From Gaetbulibacter sp. S0825 (GTDB lineage: Bacteria > Bacteroidota > Bacteroidia > Flavobacteriales > Flavobacteriaceae), in contig NZ_JAATJT010000001.1 of assembly GCF_011777505.1 (NCBI RefSeq), forward strand, positions 1,178,001-1,242,000: DNA of 64,000 bases, in the 5' to 3' direction. The notes under the pieces were generated by a model that did not search any database, had not been told where the DNA came from, and saw only the letters and a program-made list of their open reading frames with translations. Shown in pieces: positions 43,396 through 52,166 of this stretch. Both the position numbers and the translations under genes were made by a program. Position 1 is the stretch's first letter; each line of letters opens with the position of its first letter.

Positions 43396-46245
43396 TTAGG
43401 CTTCCATAAATTCTTCAATAGGAGCACAAGTACAGATTAAATTTCTGTCTCCATAAGCATCATCTACACGTCTTACAGATGGCCAAAATTTGTTATCATG
43501 TACGTAATCCAATGGAAATGCAGCCTCGATTCTACTATAAGGTAAATCCCAAGTATCGGCAGTTAGCATAGCCATAGTATGTGGTGCATTTTTAAGCACA
43601 TTATTAGGGTTGTCCTTATCTGCTAATTCAATTTCCTTTCTAATAGAAATCATAGCTTCACAAAAACGATCTATTTCAGCTTTACTTTCACTTTCAGTTG
43701 GTTCAATCATCAATGTACCTGCTACTGGGAATGAAACCGTCGGAGCGTGGAAACCATAATCCATTAGGCGTTTAGCAATATCGCTAACTTCAATACCGTG
43801 TGCTTTAAATGCTCTACAATCAACAATCATTTCATGCGCTGCACGACCTCGCTCTCCTGAATATAAAGTATCAAAATGTCCTTCTAAACGTTGTTTTAAA
43901 TAGTTTGCGTTTAAAATGGCAATTTCAGTTGATTCTTTTAAGCCTTCAGCACCAAGCATACAGATATATCCATAAGAAATTAGGCATGCTAAAGCAGAAC
44001 CATAAGGAGCAGCAGAAATAGCAGTAATAGCATTTTCACCTCCAACTTTTACAACGGGGTTTCCAGGTAAAAATGGAACTAATTGTTCTGCAACACATAT
44101 TGGACCAACTCCAGGACCACCACCACCATGTGGAATAGCAAACGTTTTATGTAAGTTTAAATGGCAAACATCAGCACCAATATTCCCAGGATTAGTTAAT
44201 CCTACTTGGGCATTCATGTTGGCACCATCCATATATACTTGTCCACCATTGTCATGGATAATTTGCGTAATTTCTTTAATAGCAGATTCGTAAACACCAT
44301 GTGTAGATGGATAAGTAACCATTAATGCAGACAAATTCTCTTTATGGAACTCGGCTTTTTCACGTAAGTCATCAACATCGATATTTCCTTCTTCGGTAGA
44401 TTTTGTAACTACTACTTTCATTCCAGCCATTACTGCACTTGCTGGATTTGTTCCATGAGCAGATGATGGTATTAAACAAATATTTCTATGATGATCACCA
44501 CGAGATTCGTGGTAAGCTTTAATAACCATTAACCCTGCATATTCACCTTGAGCACCAGAATTTGGTTGCAATGATGTGGCAGCAAAACCTGTAATTTCAG
44601 TTAATTGGTCTTCTAATTTTTTAAGAACTGTTAAATAGCCCTCTACCTGATTTAAAGGTGCAAAAGGATGAATATTTCCCCAATTTGACCAACTAAGTGG
44701 TAACATTTCAGCAGCTGCGTTTAGCTTCATTGTACATGAGCCTAACGAAATCATTGAGTGGTTTAAAGATAAATCTTTGCGCTCTAAAGATTTTATATAA
44801 CGCATTAAATCGGTTTCAGAATGATAGGCGTTGAATACCTCATTCTCTAAAAAAGCAGACGTTCTTTTTACCTCATTTAATATATTATTTGCTTTTGTGA
44901 TAGAGGTTAATTCATTTTTTGATTTACCAGCTACTTCAGCAAAAATTGAAATAATCGCATTTACATCTTTAAGTGTGGTCGTTTCATTTAACGCAATTGT
45001 TACTGTATCAGCATCAGGGTAATAAAAATTTACGTCTTTAGTTTCAGCTATTGCTTTTACTGTATTTGCATTGGCTTTAATTTTTAAAGTATCAAAATAT
45101 GCTGAGTTTTCTTGAATTAATCCTAAGCCTTGCAAGGCTGTGTCTAAATTACAAGCTGCATTATGAACTTTATCAGCTATGTATTGTAATCCTTTAGGGC
45201 CATGATACACAGCATACATTCCAGCCATAACTGCTAACAAAACTTGAGCAGTACATATATTTGAAGTTGCTTTATCACGCTTAATATGTTGCTCTCTTGT
45301 TTGTAAGGCCATACGTAAAGCACGATTCCCATTAGTGTCTTTAGTAACACCAATGATACGTCCAGGGATATTTCGTTTGTAGTCTTCTTTTGTTGCAAAA
45401 TATGCAGCGTGAGGACCTCCATAGCCCATTGGTATTCCAAAACGTTGCGTGGTTCCTACTACGGCATCTGCGCCAAATTTTCCGGGAGCTTCAAGTTTTA
45501 CTAAACTTAAAATATCTGCGGCAACAGCTACTTTAATATTTGATTCGTTTGCTTTAGCTATAAACGATTTTATATCTTGAATTTGTCCATGTTTCCCAGG
45601 ATATTGAATGATGGCAGCAAAATATTCGGATGAATAATCAAAATCATTTGTATTACCAACAACCAATTCAATTCCTAATGGATTTGATCTTGTTTGTAAA
45701 AGCGATAATGTTTGTGGTAAGATTTGATCATCTACAAAGAATTTTACAACGTTATCTTTCTTTTGCTGACGTTCTCTTACAGCAAACAATAAAGCCATGG
45801 CTTCAGCTGCAGCAGTACTCTCATCTAACAATGATGCGTTAGCTATTTCCATACCTGTAAGGTCAGTAACCATAGTTTGGAAATTTAAAAGTGCCTCTAA
45901 ACGACCTTGAGCGATTTCTGCTTGATAAGGTGTGTAAGCTGTATACCAACCTGGATTTTCAAGAATATTTCGTTGAATAACAGCAGGCAAATTTGAAGGG
46001 TGATATCCCAAACCTATGTATGACTTGAACACTTTGTTTTTTGAAGCCATATCATGTATGTGTTGCAAGTACTCTTGCTCACTCATGGCAGCATCCAAAT
46101 TAAGAGGTTGCTGTAATCTAATATTGTCAGGAATGGTTTCAGTAATTAGTTGTTCTATAGATGATGCTCCAATAGTTTTGAGCATAGCCTCATGGTCGCT
46201 ACTTCTAGGTCCAATGTGGCGTAGTGCAAACGAATCTGTATTCAT
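43396..46245 (-). CDS. gcvP: Glycine dehydrogenase (aminomethyl-transferring), P-protein
   Basis: GcvP decarboxylates glycine and passes the aminomethyl group to GcvH lipoate. The 949-residue single-chain form contains both homologous halves. The PLP lysine is Lys700 in HLNLHKTFAIPHGGGGPGVG, and ALRMALQTREQHIKRDKATSNICTAQ and IGLGYHPSNLPAVIQRNILENPGWYTAYTPYQ are conserved blocks. The start ATG is 26-33 nt downstream of a TAATTTTG -7 box on the minus strand. No glycine riboswitch is evident in its short leader. gcvT and gcvH are not in the window. Confidence 0.97.
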   Translation of the reverse strand: MNTDSFALRHIGPRSSDHEAMLKTIGASSIEQLITETIPDNIRLQQPLNLDAAMSEQEYLQHIHDMASKNKVFKSYIGLGYHPSNLPAVIQRNILENPGWYTAYTPYQAEIAQGRLEALLNFQTMVTDLTGMEIANASLLDESTAAAEAMALLFAVRERQQKKDNVVKFFVDDQILPQTLSLLQTRSNPLGIELVVGNTNDFDYSSEYFAAIIQYPGKHGQIQDIKSFIAKANESNIKVAVAADILSLVKLEAPGKFGADAVVGTTQRFGIPMGYGGPHAAYFATKEDYKRNIPGRIIGVTKDTNGNRALRMALQTREQHIKRDKATSNICTAQVLLAVMAGMYAVYHGPKGLQYIADKVHNAACNLDTALQGLGLIQENSAYFDTLKIKANANTVKAIAETKDVNFYYPDADTVTIALNETTTLKDVNAIISIFAEVAGKSKNELTSITKANNILNEVKRTSAFLENEVFNAYHSETDLMRYIKSLERKDLSLNHSMISLGSCTMKLNAAAEMLPLSWSNWGNIHPFAPLNQVEGYLTVLKKLEDQLTEITGFAATSLQPNSGAQGEYAGLMVIKAYHESRGDHHRNICLIPSSAHGTNPASAVMAGMKVVVTKSTEEGNIDVDDLREKAEFHKENLSALMVTYPSTHGVYESAIKEITQIIHDNGGQVYMDGANMNAQVGLTNPGNIGADVCHLNLHKTFAIPHGGGGPGVGPICVAEQLVPFLPGNPVVKVGGENAITAISAAPYGSALACLISYGYICMLGAEGLKESTEIAILNANYLKQRLEGHFDTLYSGERGRAAHEMIVDCRAFKAHGIEVSDIAKRLMDYGFHAPTVSFPVAGTLMIEPTESESKAEIDRFCEAMISIRKEIELADKDNPNNVLKNAPHTMAMLTADTWDLPYSRIEAAFPLDYVHDNKFWPSVRRVDDAYGDRNLICTCAPIEEFMEA

Positions 46246-46270
46246 ACTGTAAAGGTTGAGTTTTGAAGAG

Positions 46271-46278
46271 CAAAATTA
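46271..46278 (-). promoter_or_regulatory. -7 promoter box of gcvP
   Basis: Minus-strand TAATTTTG is a perfect TANNTTTG match, 26-33 nt upstream of the gcvP ATG. Confidence 0.5.
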
Positions 46279-46352
46279 AGGAAATAAAAACGGTTTTAAT
46301 ATGCTAATATTGAAAGTTTTTAACCATTTTAAGTCATTATTAACAGTTTGAC

Positions 46353-46360
46353 TAAATTTG
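46353..46360 (+). promoter_or_regulatory. -7 promoter box of the UbiA-like gene
   Basis: TAAATTTG is a perfect TANNTTTG match only 4 bp before the ATG, so the transcript would be leaderless or nearly so. Confidence 0.45.
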
Positions 46361-46364
46361 TATA

Positions 46365-47195
46365 ATGCAAGTGCTAAAACGGCTTTTCGATTTTTACATT
46401 AATAGTAGTATACATGTTGCTCTGGCTGTATGCGGATTGGTATGGGTAACATTGTTGAATTTTAATGTTGGAGCTAATCTAGATTTTATCTATTTCATTT
46501 TTTTTGCAACAGTAACTGGTTATAATTTTGTGAAGTATTTTGGATTGGCAAAGTTTCATCATCGTAGTTTGGCGAGTTGGTTAAAAGCTATTCAAATATT
46601 CTCGTTTTTGTGTTTTCTTGGGCTATGCTATTTTACATTTAAATTAAAAACAGAGACATTATTTTATTTTACTGGTTTAGGTGTGGTTACATTTTTGTAT
46701 GCCATTCCTTTTCTTCCTAAGAAAATATTTTTGGAGGCAGGTAATTTAAGAGCTATTAGTGGTTTAAAAATTTATGTAATTGCTTTTGTTTGGATGTGTG
46801 TAACAGTTATTATTCCTTTATTAAATGAAGATTATAATCTTAATAATGATGTGTTAATTGAAGCAATACAGCGTTACTTTTATGTTATTATTGCTATGTT
46901 GCCTTTTGAAATTAGAGATATGAGATATGATAGTCTTAAATTATCTACAATCCCTCAGCGTATAGGTATTGCAAGAACCAAAATTATTGGAATTTTATTG
47001 ACTGTACTTGTGTTTCTTTTAGAATTTTTTAAAGACGAATTTTGGTTGAATAAAACTATTGTCTTAGGAATAATCTGTATGTTGTTATTAACTTCTTTAC
47101 TGCTAAGTAATATTAATCAAAAGAAATATTTTAGTGGGTTTTGGGTAGAAGGAATTCCTATACTTTGGGCAATATTGGTAACTGCCAATTACTAA
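46365..47195 (+). CDS. Multi-pass membrane protein, UbiA-prenyltransferase-like
   Basis: The 276-residue protein has about eight hydrophobic segments, starting at IHVALAVCGLVWVTLLNF. FEIRDMRYDSL resembles the second Asp-rich motif of UbiA prenyltransferases. The first motif (N-x-x-x-D-x-x-x-D) is not recognisable; GYNFVKYFGLAKFHH lies in its place. It may therefore be a degenerate UbiA relative without prenyltransferase activity. It is divergent from gcvP and its stop codon overlaps that of the convergent zinc-finger gene. Confidence 0.75.
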   Translation: MQVLKRLFDFYINSSIHVALAVCGLVWVTLLNFNVGANLDFIYFIFFATVTGYNFVKYFGLAKFHHRSLASWLKAIQIFSFLCFLGLCYFTFKLKTETLFYFTGLGVVTFLYAIPFLPKKIFLEAGNLRAISGLKIYVIAFVWMCVTVIIPLLNEDYNLNNDVLIEAIQRYFYVIIAMLPFEIRDMRYDSLKLSTIPQRIGIARTKIIGILLTVLVFLLEFFKDEFWLNKTIVLGIICMLLLTSLLLSNINQKKYFSGFWVEGIPILWAILVTANY

Positions 47196-47449
47196 TGATC
47201 TTTTAACTCTTTCTTAAAGTTAGTTTGTAGTTTTTCTTTTTCACAATTTTTAAGACAATCTACTTCTGGATTTTTTGTAAGTTTAGTTAGTTTGGCGTTG
47301 TTAGCCGAATATTTTCTACAAGCTTTACAGTAAATTAAATGAATATTAAGTTTGATTTTTTCCCATAACGAAGCTTCATCATACTGTGTTTTATCACAAG
47401 TATGAGCTGCTTTATCACATGAAACAAATAATTTAAAACCTTTACTCAT
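47192..47449 (-). CDS. Small zinc-finger anti-sigma-like protein, 85 aa
   Basis: The protein has His37-x3-Cys41-x2-Cys44 (NIHLIYCKACRKY), the zinc-binding motif of ZAS anti-sigma factors, plus Cys11 and Cys18. There is no membrane segment, so if it is an anti-sigma factor it is soluble. It lies 9 bp downstream of the ECF sigma gene in the same operon, which supports a sigma/anti-sigma pair. Its stop codon overlaps that of the convergent UbiA-like gene. Confidence 0.75.
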   Translation of the reverse strand: MSKGFKLFVSCDKAAHTCDKTQYDEASLWEKIKLNIHLIYCKACRKYSANNAKLTKLTKNPEVDCLKNCEKEKLQTNFKKELKDH

Positions 47450-47458
47450 TATTCTATT

Positions 47459-48013
47459 TTAAAACCAATTTTTTTCCATACAAGAGGCTAGAGATGTTCT
47501 GGCTCTATGTATAATTACCCAAAGATTAGACGCAGTGATACCCAATTCATTACAAATTGTTTCTGTCTCGTAACCCAATAATGTTTTCATTTTAAAAACT
47601 TCGGCTTGTTTTGCTGGTAATTTACTAATGCAATCATGAATTGCCAAACCAAGCTCCGTATTTTCTAAATTATTTTCAGCGGTTTTATCGAATGGATCGG
47701 CTACACGTTGTTCGAGCCAATCACCTTCATTTTCGCCATCAAAATTTAGGTTCATTCTAACTTCAGCTTTACCCTTATTAGAATTTATTTTTCGATAGTA
47801 GTCAATTATTTTTCTCTTTAAAATTGAAATTAACCAAGTGCGTTCGCTTGCTTGACCTTTAAAGTTTTTCATGGATTTAAGTCCAGCAAAAAACGTTTCT
47901 TGTACTAAATCTTGAGCAGTCTCTCTGTCTCGCACACGTGTAATTGTGTAGTTAAAGAGGTAATCTGAATACAAATCTATCCACTTATTGGGATTTATTT
48001 CGTGACCTGACAT
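47459..48013 (-). CDS. ECF-type RNA polymerase sigma factor
   Basis: A 184-residue sigma-70 relative. Region 2 runs DYLFNYTITRVRDRETAQDLVQETFFAGLKSM and the adjacent W-L-ISILKRKIIDYYRK. Region 4 is LPAKQAEVFKMKTLLGYETETICNELGITASNLWVIIHRARTSL, with a helix-turn-helix. The partner protein follows directly. A TATTTTTG -7 box precedes the gene. Regulon and inducing signal are unknown. Confidence 0.92.
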   Translation of the reverse strand: MSGHEINPNKWIDLYSDYLFNYTITRVRDRETAQDLVQETFFAGLKSMKNFKGQASERTWLISILKRKIIDYYRKINSNKGKAEVRMNLNFDGENEGDWLEQRVADPFDKTAENNLENTELGLAIHDCISKLPAKQAEVFKMKTLLGYETETICNELGITASNLWVIIHRARTSLASCMEKNWF

Positions 48014-48037
48014 AGATGGCTATTAATTTTACTCACT

Positions 48038-48045
48038 CAAAAATA
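48038..48045 (-). promoter_or_regulatory. -7 promoter box of the ECF sigma operon
   Basis: Minus-strand TATTTTTG fits TANNTTTG and lies about 25-32 nt upstream of the sigma start codon. Confidence 0.45.
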
Positions 48046-48119
48046 AAATAAAAAGTGGACTTATAGTTTATTTATGATAAGTTTAAATTTTTTGCTCATA
48101 GAATGGATTTATGATGCGC

Positions 48120-50162
48120 TTATTTCAACAACCCAGCACGCCTCAACAAAGCTTCAGGTTTTGGTTCTTGTCCACGAAAACGTTTATAGAGTAGCATAGG
48201 GTCTTCGGTGCCACCTTGTGACAATATATTATCTTTAAATTTATTGGCAACGGTTTTATTGAAAATGCCTTTTTCTTTAAAGTATTCAAAAGCGTCAGCA
48301 TCTAACACTTCCGCCCATTTATAGCTGTAATATCCAGATGAATAACCACCTTGAAAAATATGTGCAAAAGCTGTGCTCATACAATTCTCAGCGACGTCAG
48401 GATATAATAATGTGTCACCAAAAGCTTTTACTTCTTGTACTTTTACATTTGTAATTTTTGAAGGGTCTTGACCATGCCAACTCATGTCTAATAAACCAAA
48501 ACTTATTTGACGCAAGGTTTGCAACCCTTCATGAAAGGTTGAAGATGCCTTAATTTTATTTACCAAATCCATTGGAATCACTTCATTGTTTTCGTAATGC
48601 TTTGCAAATAACTCTAAAGCTTCTTTTTCGTAGCACCAGTTTTCCATGACCTGACTTGGTAGTTCTACAAAATCCCAATACACCGAAGTTCCTGATAAAC
48701 TAGAATAGGTTGTATTGGCTAGCATACCATGAAGCGCATGACCAAATTCATGAAACAAAGTTGTGACTTCGTTAAAGGTTAGGAGCGAAGGCTTACTTTT
48801 TGTAGGTTTAGTAAAGTTGCAAACAATAGATACGTGAGGACGATGGTTATGTCCATTTTCAACATATTGAGGTTTAAACGACGTCATCCACGCACCATTA
48901 CGTTTTCCAGCTCTTGGAAAGAAATCCGCATAAAAAATGGCTATTAATCCTTCATCATTAGTAACTTTATATGTTAAAACATCTTCATGATATTTGTCAA
49001 TATAATCTATAGCATCTTTGTCTTTAATTTCCTCAAATCTTAATCCAAATAGTTTTTCTGCAACTTTAAATGCACCTTCAATAACATTTTCAAGCTTGAA
49101 ATAGGGCTTTAATTGTTCGTCATCTAAATCAAAAAGTTTTTGTTTTAATTTTTCGGAATAGTAAGCAGAGTCCCATTTTTGCAGCTTATCAATCTTATCT
49201 AAATCTTTCGCAAAATTTTCAAGATTAGCAAACTCACGTTCTGCTGCTGGTTTTGCTTTTTCCAATAATTCGTTTAAGAAGCTTTCAACTTTTTCAGGTA
49301 TTTTTGCCATACGCTCTTCCAATACAAAATGCGCATGTGTTTTATAACCTAATAATTGTGCGCGTTTAAAGCGAAGATTAGCAATTTTTATAACAATGTC
49401 TTGATTATCCAGCTCATCATTTTTAAATGCTTTGCTACCAAAAGCTAGTGATAGTTTTTTACGCAACTCACGATTGTCAGCGTAGGTCATAAAAGGTATA
49501 TAGCTTGGGTAATCTAGAGTAATTAACCAGCCCTCTTTGTTTTTGCTTTCTGCCAATTGCTTTGCTGCTTCTTTAGCGCCATCAGGTAATCCAGACAAAT
49601 CATTTTCATCTGTAATTAGCATTTCAAACTTATTGGCTTCGGCTAATACATTCTCTCCGAATTTTAGCTTTAACTGACTAAGTTCTTTATCAATAGCCCT
49701 TAGTTGCTCTTTTTTGTCTTCAGGAAGATTAGCGCCATTTCTTGAAAAACTTTTATAGCGTTTATTCAATAATGTTTTTTGTTCTTCGGTTAGATTTTTA
49801 GGTTTTGAATTGTAAACCGATTTTATACGTTTAAACAAATCTTCATTTAAAGTGATGTCGTTACCAAACTCTGAAAGTAAAGGAGATACTTCTTGTGCAA
49901 TTTTTTGAATTTCATCATTAGTCTCGGCAGCATTTAAATTAAAAAAGATACTTGAAATCCTATCTAATTCCTGACCAGAAAATTCTAGGGCTTCAATAGT
50001 ATTTTTAAAAGTAGGGCTTTCTGTATTTTTAACAATTGCATCAATTTCTTTTCTAGCTTTTTCAATGGCACTTTTAAAAGCAGGAAGAAAATTTTCATTC
50101 TTTATTTTTGAAAATGGAGCAGTATTAAATGGTGTTGAAAATTCTTGATTTAGGATGGACAT
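48120..50162 (-). CDS. M3-family metallopeptidase (oligopeptidase A / Dcp-like)
   Basis: A 680-residue M3 peptidase, full length. The zinc-binding HEFGH is at residues 471-475 (LFHEFGHALHGML), and downstream blocks such as MENWCYE and FAHIFQGGYSSGYYSYKWAEVLDADAFEYF are conserved in the family. There is no signal peptide, so it is probably cytoplasmic and degrades short peptides. It is monocistronic, with a 223-bp gap to purE on the same strand. Confidence 0.95.
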   Translation of the reverse strand: MSILNQEFSTPFNTAPFSKIKNENFLPAFKSAIEKARKEIDAIVKNTESPTFKNTIEALEFSGQELDRISSIFFNLNAAETNDEIQKIAQEVSPLLSEFGNDITLNEDLFKRIKSVYNSKPKNLTEEQKTLLNKRYKSFSRNGANLPEDKKEQLRAIDKELSQLKLKFGENVLAEANKFEMLITDENDLSGLPDGAKEAAKQLAESKNKEGWLITLDYPSYIPFMTYADNRELRKKLSLAFGSKAFKNDELDNQDIVIKIANLRFKRAQLLGYKTHAHFVLEERMAKIPEKVESFLNELLEKAKPAAEREFANLENFAKDLDKIDKLQKWDSAYYSEKLKQKLFDLDDEQLKPYFKLENVIEGAFKVAEKLFGLRFEEIKDKDAIDYIDKYHEDVLTYKVTNDEGLIAIFYADFFPRAGKRNGAWMTSFKPQYVENGHNHRPHVSIVCNFTKPTKSKPSLLTFNEVTTLFHEFGHALHGMLANTTYSSLSGTSVYWDFVELPSQVMENWCYEKEALELFAKHYENNEVIPMDLVNKIKASSTFHEGLQTLRQISFGLLDMSWHGQDPSKITNVKVQEVKAFGDTLLYPDVAENCMSTAFAHIFQGGYSSGYYSYKWAEVLDADAFEYFKEKGIFNKTVANKFKDNILSQGGTEDPMLLYKRFRGQEPKPEALLRRAGLLK

Positions 50163-50301
50163 TTTTGGATAAAAATTAAATTGATAAATAATTATTAGAA
50201 ATTGGATTACAAAAAAGTTAATTCTATAAGTATTTTCTGTCTAACTTACTGATGTTATGAATAGTAATTAACAATTTACGGTTAACACTGAATATTTATT
50301 C

Positions 50302-50392
50302 TACTTTCGCGTCAAATTTATAAAGAGAATCTTCACTCTTAATAAAAATTAATAGCAAATGTAAAACCTCGATATTCTCGAGGTTTTATTGT
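50302..50392 (+). ncRNA. Candidate small RNA opposite the purE 3' end
   Basis: A plus-strand -7-like box TACTTTCG (50302-50309) is followed by about 50 nt containing AAGAG-loop-CTCTT (50323-50340). The strong 10-bp hairpin AAAACCTCGA / TCGAGGTTTT (50363-50387) comes next, then a T-rich tail. That arrangement fits a short RNA of about 75 nt convergent with purE. The hairpin alone would also terminate purE, so this is a weak candidate. Confidence 0.35.
50363..50387. terminator. Bidirectional terminator at the purE 3' end
   Basis: Perfect 10-bp arms AAAACCTCGA and TCGAGGTTTT around TATTC. The right arm overlaps the purE stop codon (50386-50388). Seen from purE the stem includes the end of the coding sequence and is followed by a tail that is only moderately U-rich. 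Confidence 0.7.
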
Positions 50393-50871
50393 TTTATAGA
50401 TTTTGCAGCTTCAATCACTTTAGCCTTTAAGCCTTCTTTATAAATAAGTACTTTATCTAATACGCACTTATCTGAAGCACCAATAATTTGAGCCGCTAAA
50501 ATACCTGCATTTTTTGCACCATCTAAAGCTACTGTAGCTACAGGAACACCTCCAGGCATTTGTAAAATGGATAGAACAGAGTCCCAACCATCAATTGAGT
50601 TTCTTGATTTTACAGGAACACCAATTACAGGTAAAGGCGATAATGAAGCTATCATTCCTGGTAAATGTGCCGCACCTCCAGCACCAGCGATGATTACTTT
50701 TAGACCTCTAGTATGGGCATTTTTCCCATAATCAAACATCTTTTCTGGCGTTCTATGAGCTGAAACAATATCGACTTCAACGTCTATATCAAATCCTTTT
50801 AAAATATTTATCGCTTCTTGCATAATAGGAAGGTCACTATTACTTCCCATAATTATTCCTACTTGTGCCAT
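50386..50871 (-). CDS. purE: N5-carboxyaminoimidazole ribonucleotide mutase (PurE)
   Basis: PurE converts N5-CAIR to CAIR in purine synthesis. The protein starts MAQVGIIMGSNSDLPIMQEA and has SAHRTPEKMFDYGKNAHTRGLKVIIAGAGGAAHLPGMIAS as the substrate-binding loop. I start at ATG 50871; a GTG at 50880 would overlap purK by 8 nt. The gene follows purK in the standard purK-purE order, forming one operon. Confidence 0.97.
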   Translation of the reverse strand: MAQVGIIMGSNSDLPIMQEAINILKGFDIDVEVDIVSAHRTPEKMFDYGKNAHTRGLKVIIAGAGGAAHLPGMIASLSPLPVIGVPVKSRNSIDGWDSVLSILQMPGGVPVATVALDGAKNAGILAAQIIGASDKCVLDKVLIYKEGLKAKVIEAAKSIKQ

Positions 50872-50872
50872 A

Positions 50873-52027
50873 TTATTCACTTATTACTTTTATTTTCTTT
50901 TTTACTTCGGCTGCTATCTTACGTGCTTCATTAATATCTTCATGCACAATAGTTACATGTCCCATTTTACGAAATGGTCTGGTTTGCTTTTTGCCATAAA
51001 TATGTGGTGTCACGCCGTCCATGGACATAATATCCTCTATGTTTTTATAAACGACATCTCCTGTGTAATCTTCAGCACCAACTAAATTAACCATAATACC
51101 TCCAACTTTACTATCGGTTTTTCCTAACGGTAAATTTAAAATAGCTCTTAAGTGTTGTTCAAACTGCGAGGTATAACTTGCTTCAATAGTATGATGTCCA
51201 GAATTATGAGGTCTAGGTGCTACTTCGTTTATTAAAATGTCGTCATCTTTGGTTTGAAACATTTCTACGGCCAATAAACCAACATGCTTAAAAGCAGCTG
51301 ATGTTTTTAAAGCCACCAATTCAGCCTTTAAAGCAACTTCTTTTGAAATTCTTGCAGGACAAATAACATATTCTACTTGATTGGCCTCTGGGTGGAATTC
51401 CATTTCAACCACAGGATAAACTTTTACTTTCCCCTCAGCATTTCTTGCAACAATTACCGATAATTCATTTTTAAACGGAATTAGCGTTTCCGTAATACAC
51501 TCTACATTTGGTAACTCATCTAAATCGGAATGAGAGCGCACCACTTTAACACCTGTACCATCATAACCAAATCTAGCACTTTTCCACACAAATGGAAACT
51601 CCAATGTTTCGTGTTGAATGGCTGTTAAAATTTCGTCTTTATATGCAAACCTTGAAAAAGGTGCAGTAGGAAGGTTGTTATCTATATAAAATAATTTTTG
51701 CTTTGCCTTATTTTGAATAGTTCGTAATGTTTTAGCCGAAGGAAAGATTTTAATGCCTTCTCTTTCTAACTTTTCAAGAGCATCCACATTTACATTTTCA
51801 ATTTCAATGGTTAAGATATCCACTTTTTTGCCAAACTGGTATACAGTATCAAAGTCCATTAAATCACCTTGATAAAACTCGTTACAGGCAATTTTACAAG
51901 GTGCTTCGTTACTAGGGTCTAAAACACATGTATAAATATCGAATTTTCTAGTGTCATTTAGTAGCATCTTACCAAGTTGTCCACCACCTAGAATACCTAA
52001 TTTGAAATTGGAAGAAAAATAGTTCAT
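50873..52027 (-). CDS. purK: N5-carboxyaminoimidazole ribonucleotide synthetase (PurK)
   Basis: PurK is an ATP-grasp enzyme that carboxylates AIR at the expense of ATP. The 384-residue protein shows LGILGGGQLGKMLLND at the N-terminus, FVWKSARFGYDGTGVKVV, and NEVAPRPHNSGHHTIEA in the ATP-grasp domain. It is upstream of purE, with the same strand and a one- to two-base gap. It is divergent from hpt-adk. Confidence 0.97.
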   Translation of the reverse strand: MNYFSSNFKLGILGGGQLGKMLLNDTRKFDIYTCVLDPSNEAPCKIACNEFYQGDLMDFDTVYQFGKKVDILTIEIENVNVDALEKLEREGIKIFPSAKTLRTIQNKAKQKLFYIDNNLPTAPFSRFAYKDEILTAIQHETLEFPFVWKSARFGYDGTGVKVVRSHSDLDELPNVECITETLIPFKNELSVIVARNAEGKVKVYPVVEMEFHPEANQVEYVICPARISKEVALKAELVALKTSAAFKHVGLLAVEMFQTKDDDILINEVAPRPHNSGHHTIEASYTSQFEQHLRAILNLPLGKTDSKVGGIMVNLVGAEDYTGDVVYKNIEDIMSMDGVTPHIYGKKQTRPFRKMGHVTIVHEDINEARKIAAEVKKKIKVISE

Positions 52028-52063
52028 TTTAAAAATATCACCTTGTTTTTCATGTTTTCAATG

Positions 52064-52071
52064 CAAAAATA
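52064..52071 (-). promoter_or_regulatory. -7 promoter box of purKE
   Basis: Minus-strand TATTTTTG matches TANNTTTG; the purK ATG is 37 nt downstream. I see no purine riboswitch in this 115-bp gap. Confidence 0.45.
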
Positions 52072-52137
52072 CATTTAAATATTGAACCAATTTCTAAAAA
52101 CATAAATCAAAATATCGTTTAAACCTAATCAATTGAT

Positions 52138-52145
52138 TATCTTTG
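52138..52145 (+). promoter_or_regulatory. -7 promoter box of hpt-adk
   Basis: TATCTTTG is a perfect TANNTTTG match. Because it overlaps a possible TTG start at 52143, translation should begin downstream at GTG 52167. Confidence 0.55.
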
Positions 52146-52166
52146 CGTCTTTCAAAATTTAATAAG

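Noticed and set aside
46246-46364. Glycine riboswitch before gcvP
   Set aside because: The leader is too short for the tandem glycine aptamer and I see no matching structure.
52143-52166. TTG start upstream of hpt-adk
   Set aside because: The TTG is part of the perfect -7 box TATCTTTG, so the transcript would start after it. GTG 52167 gives the usual MIKLHDKY-type start.
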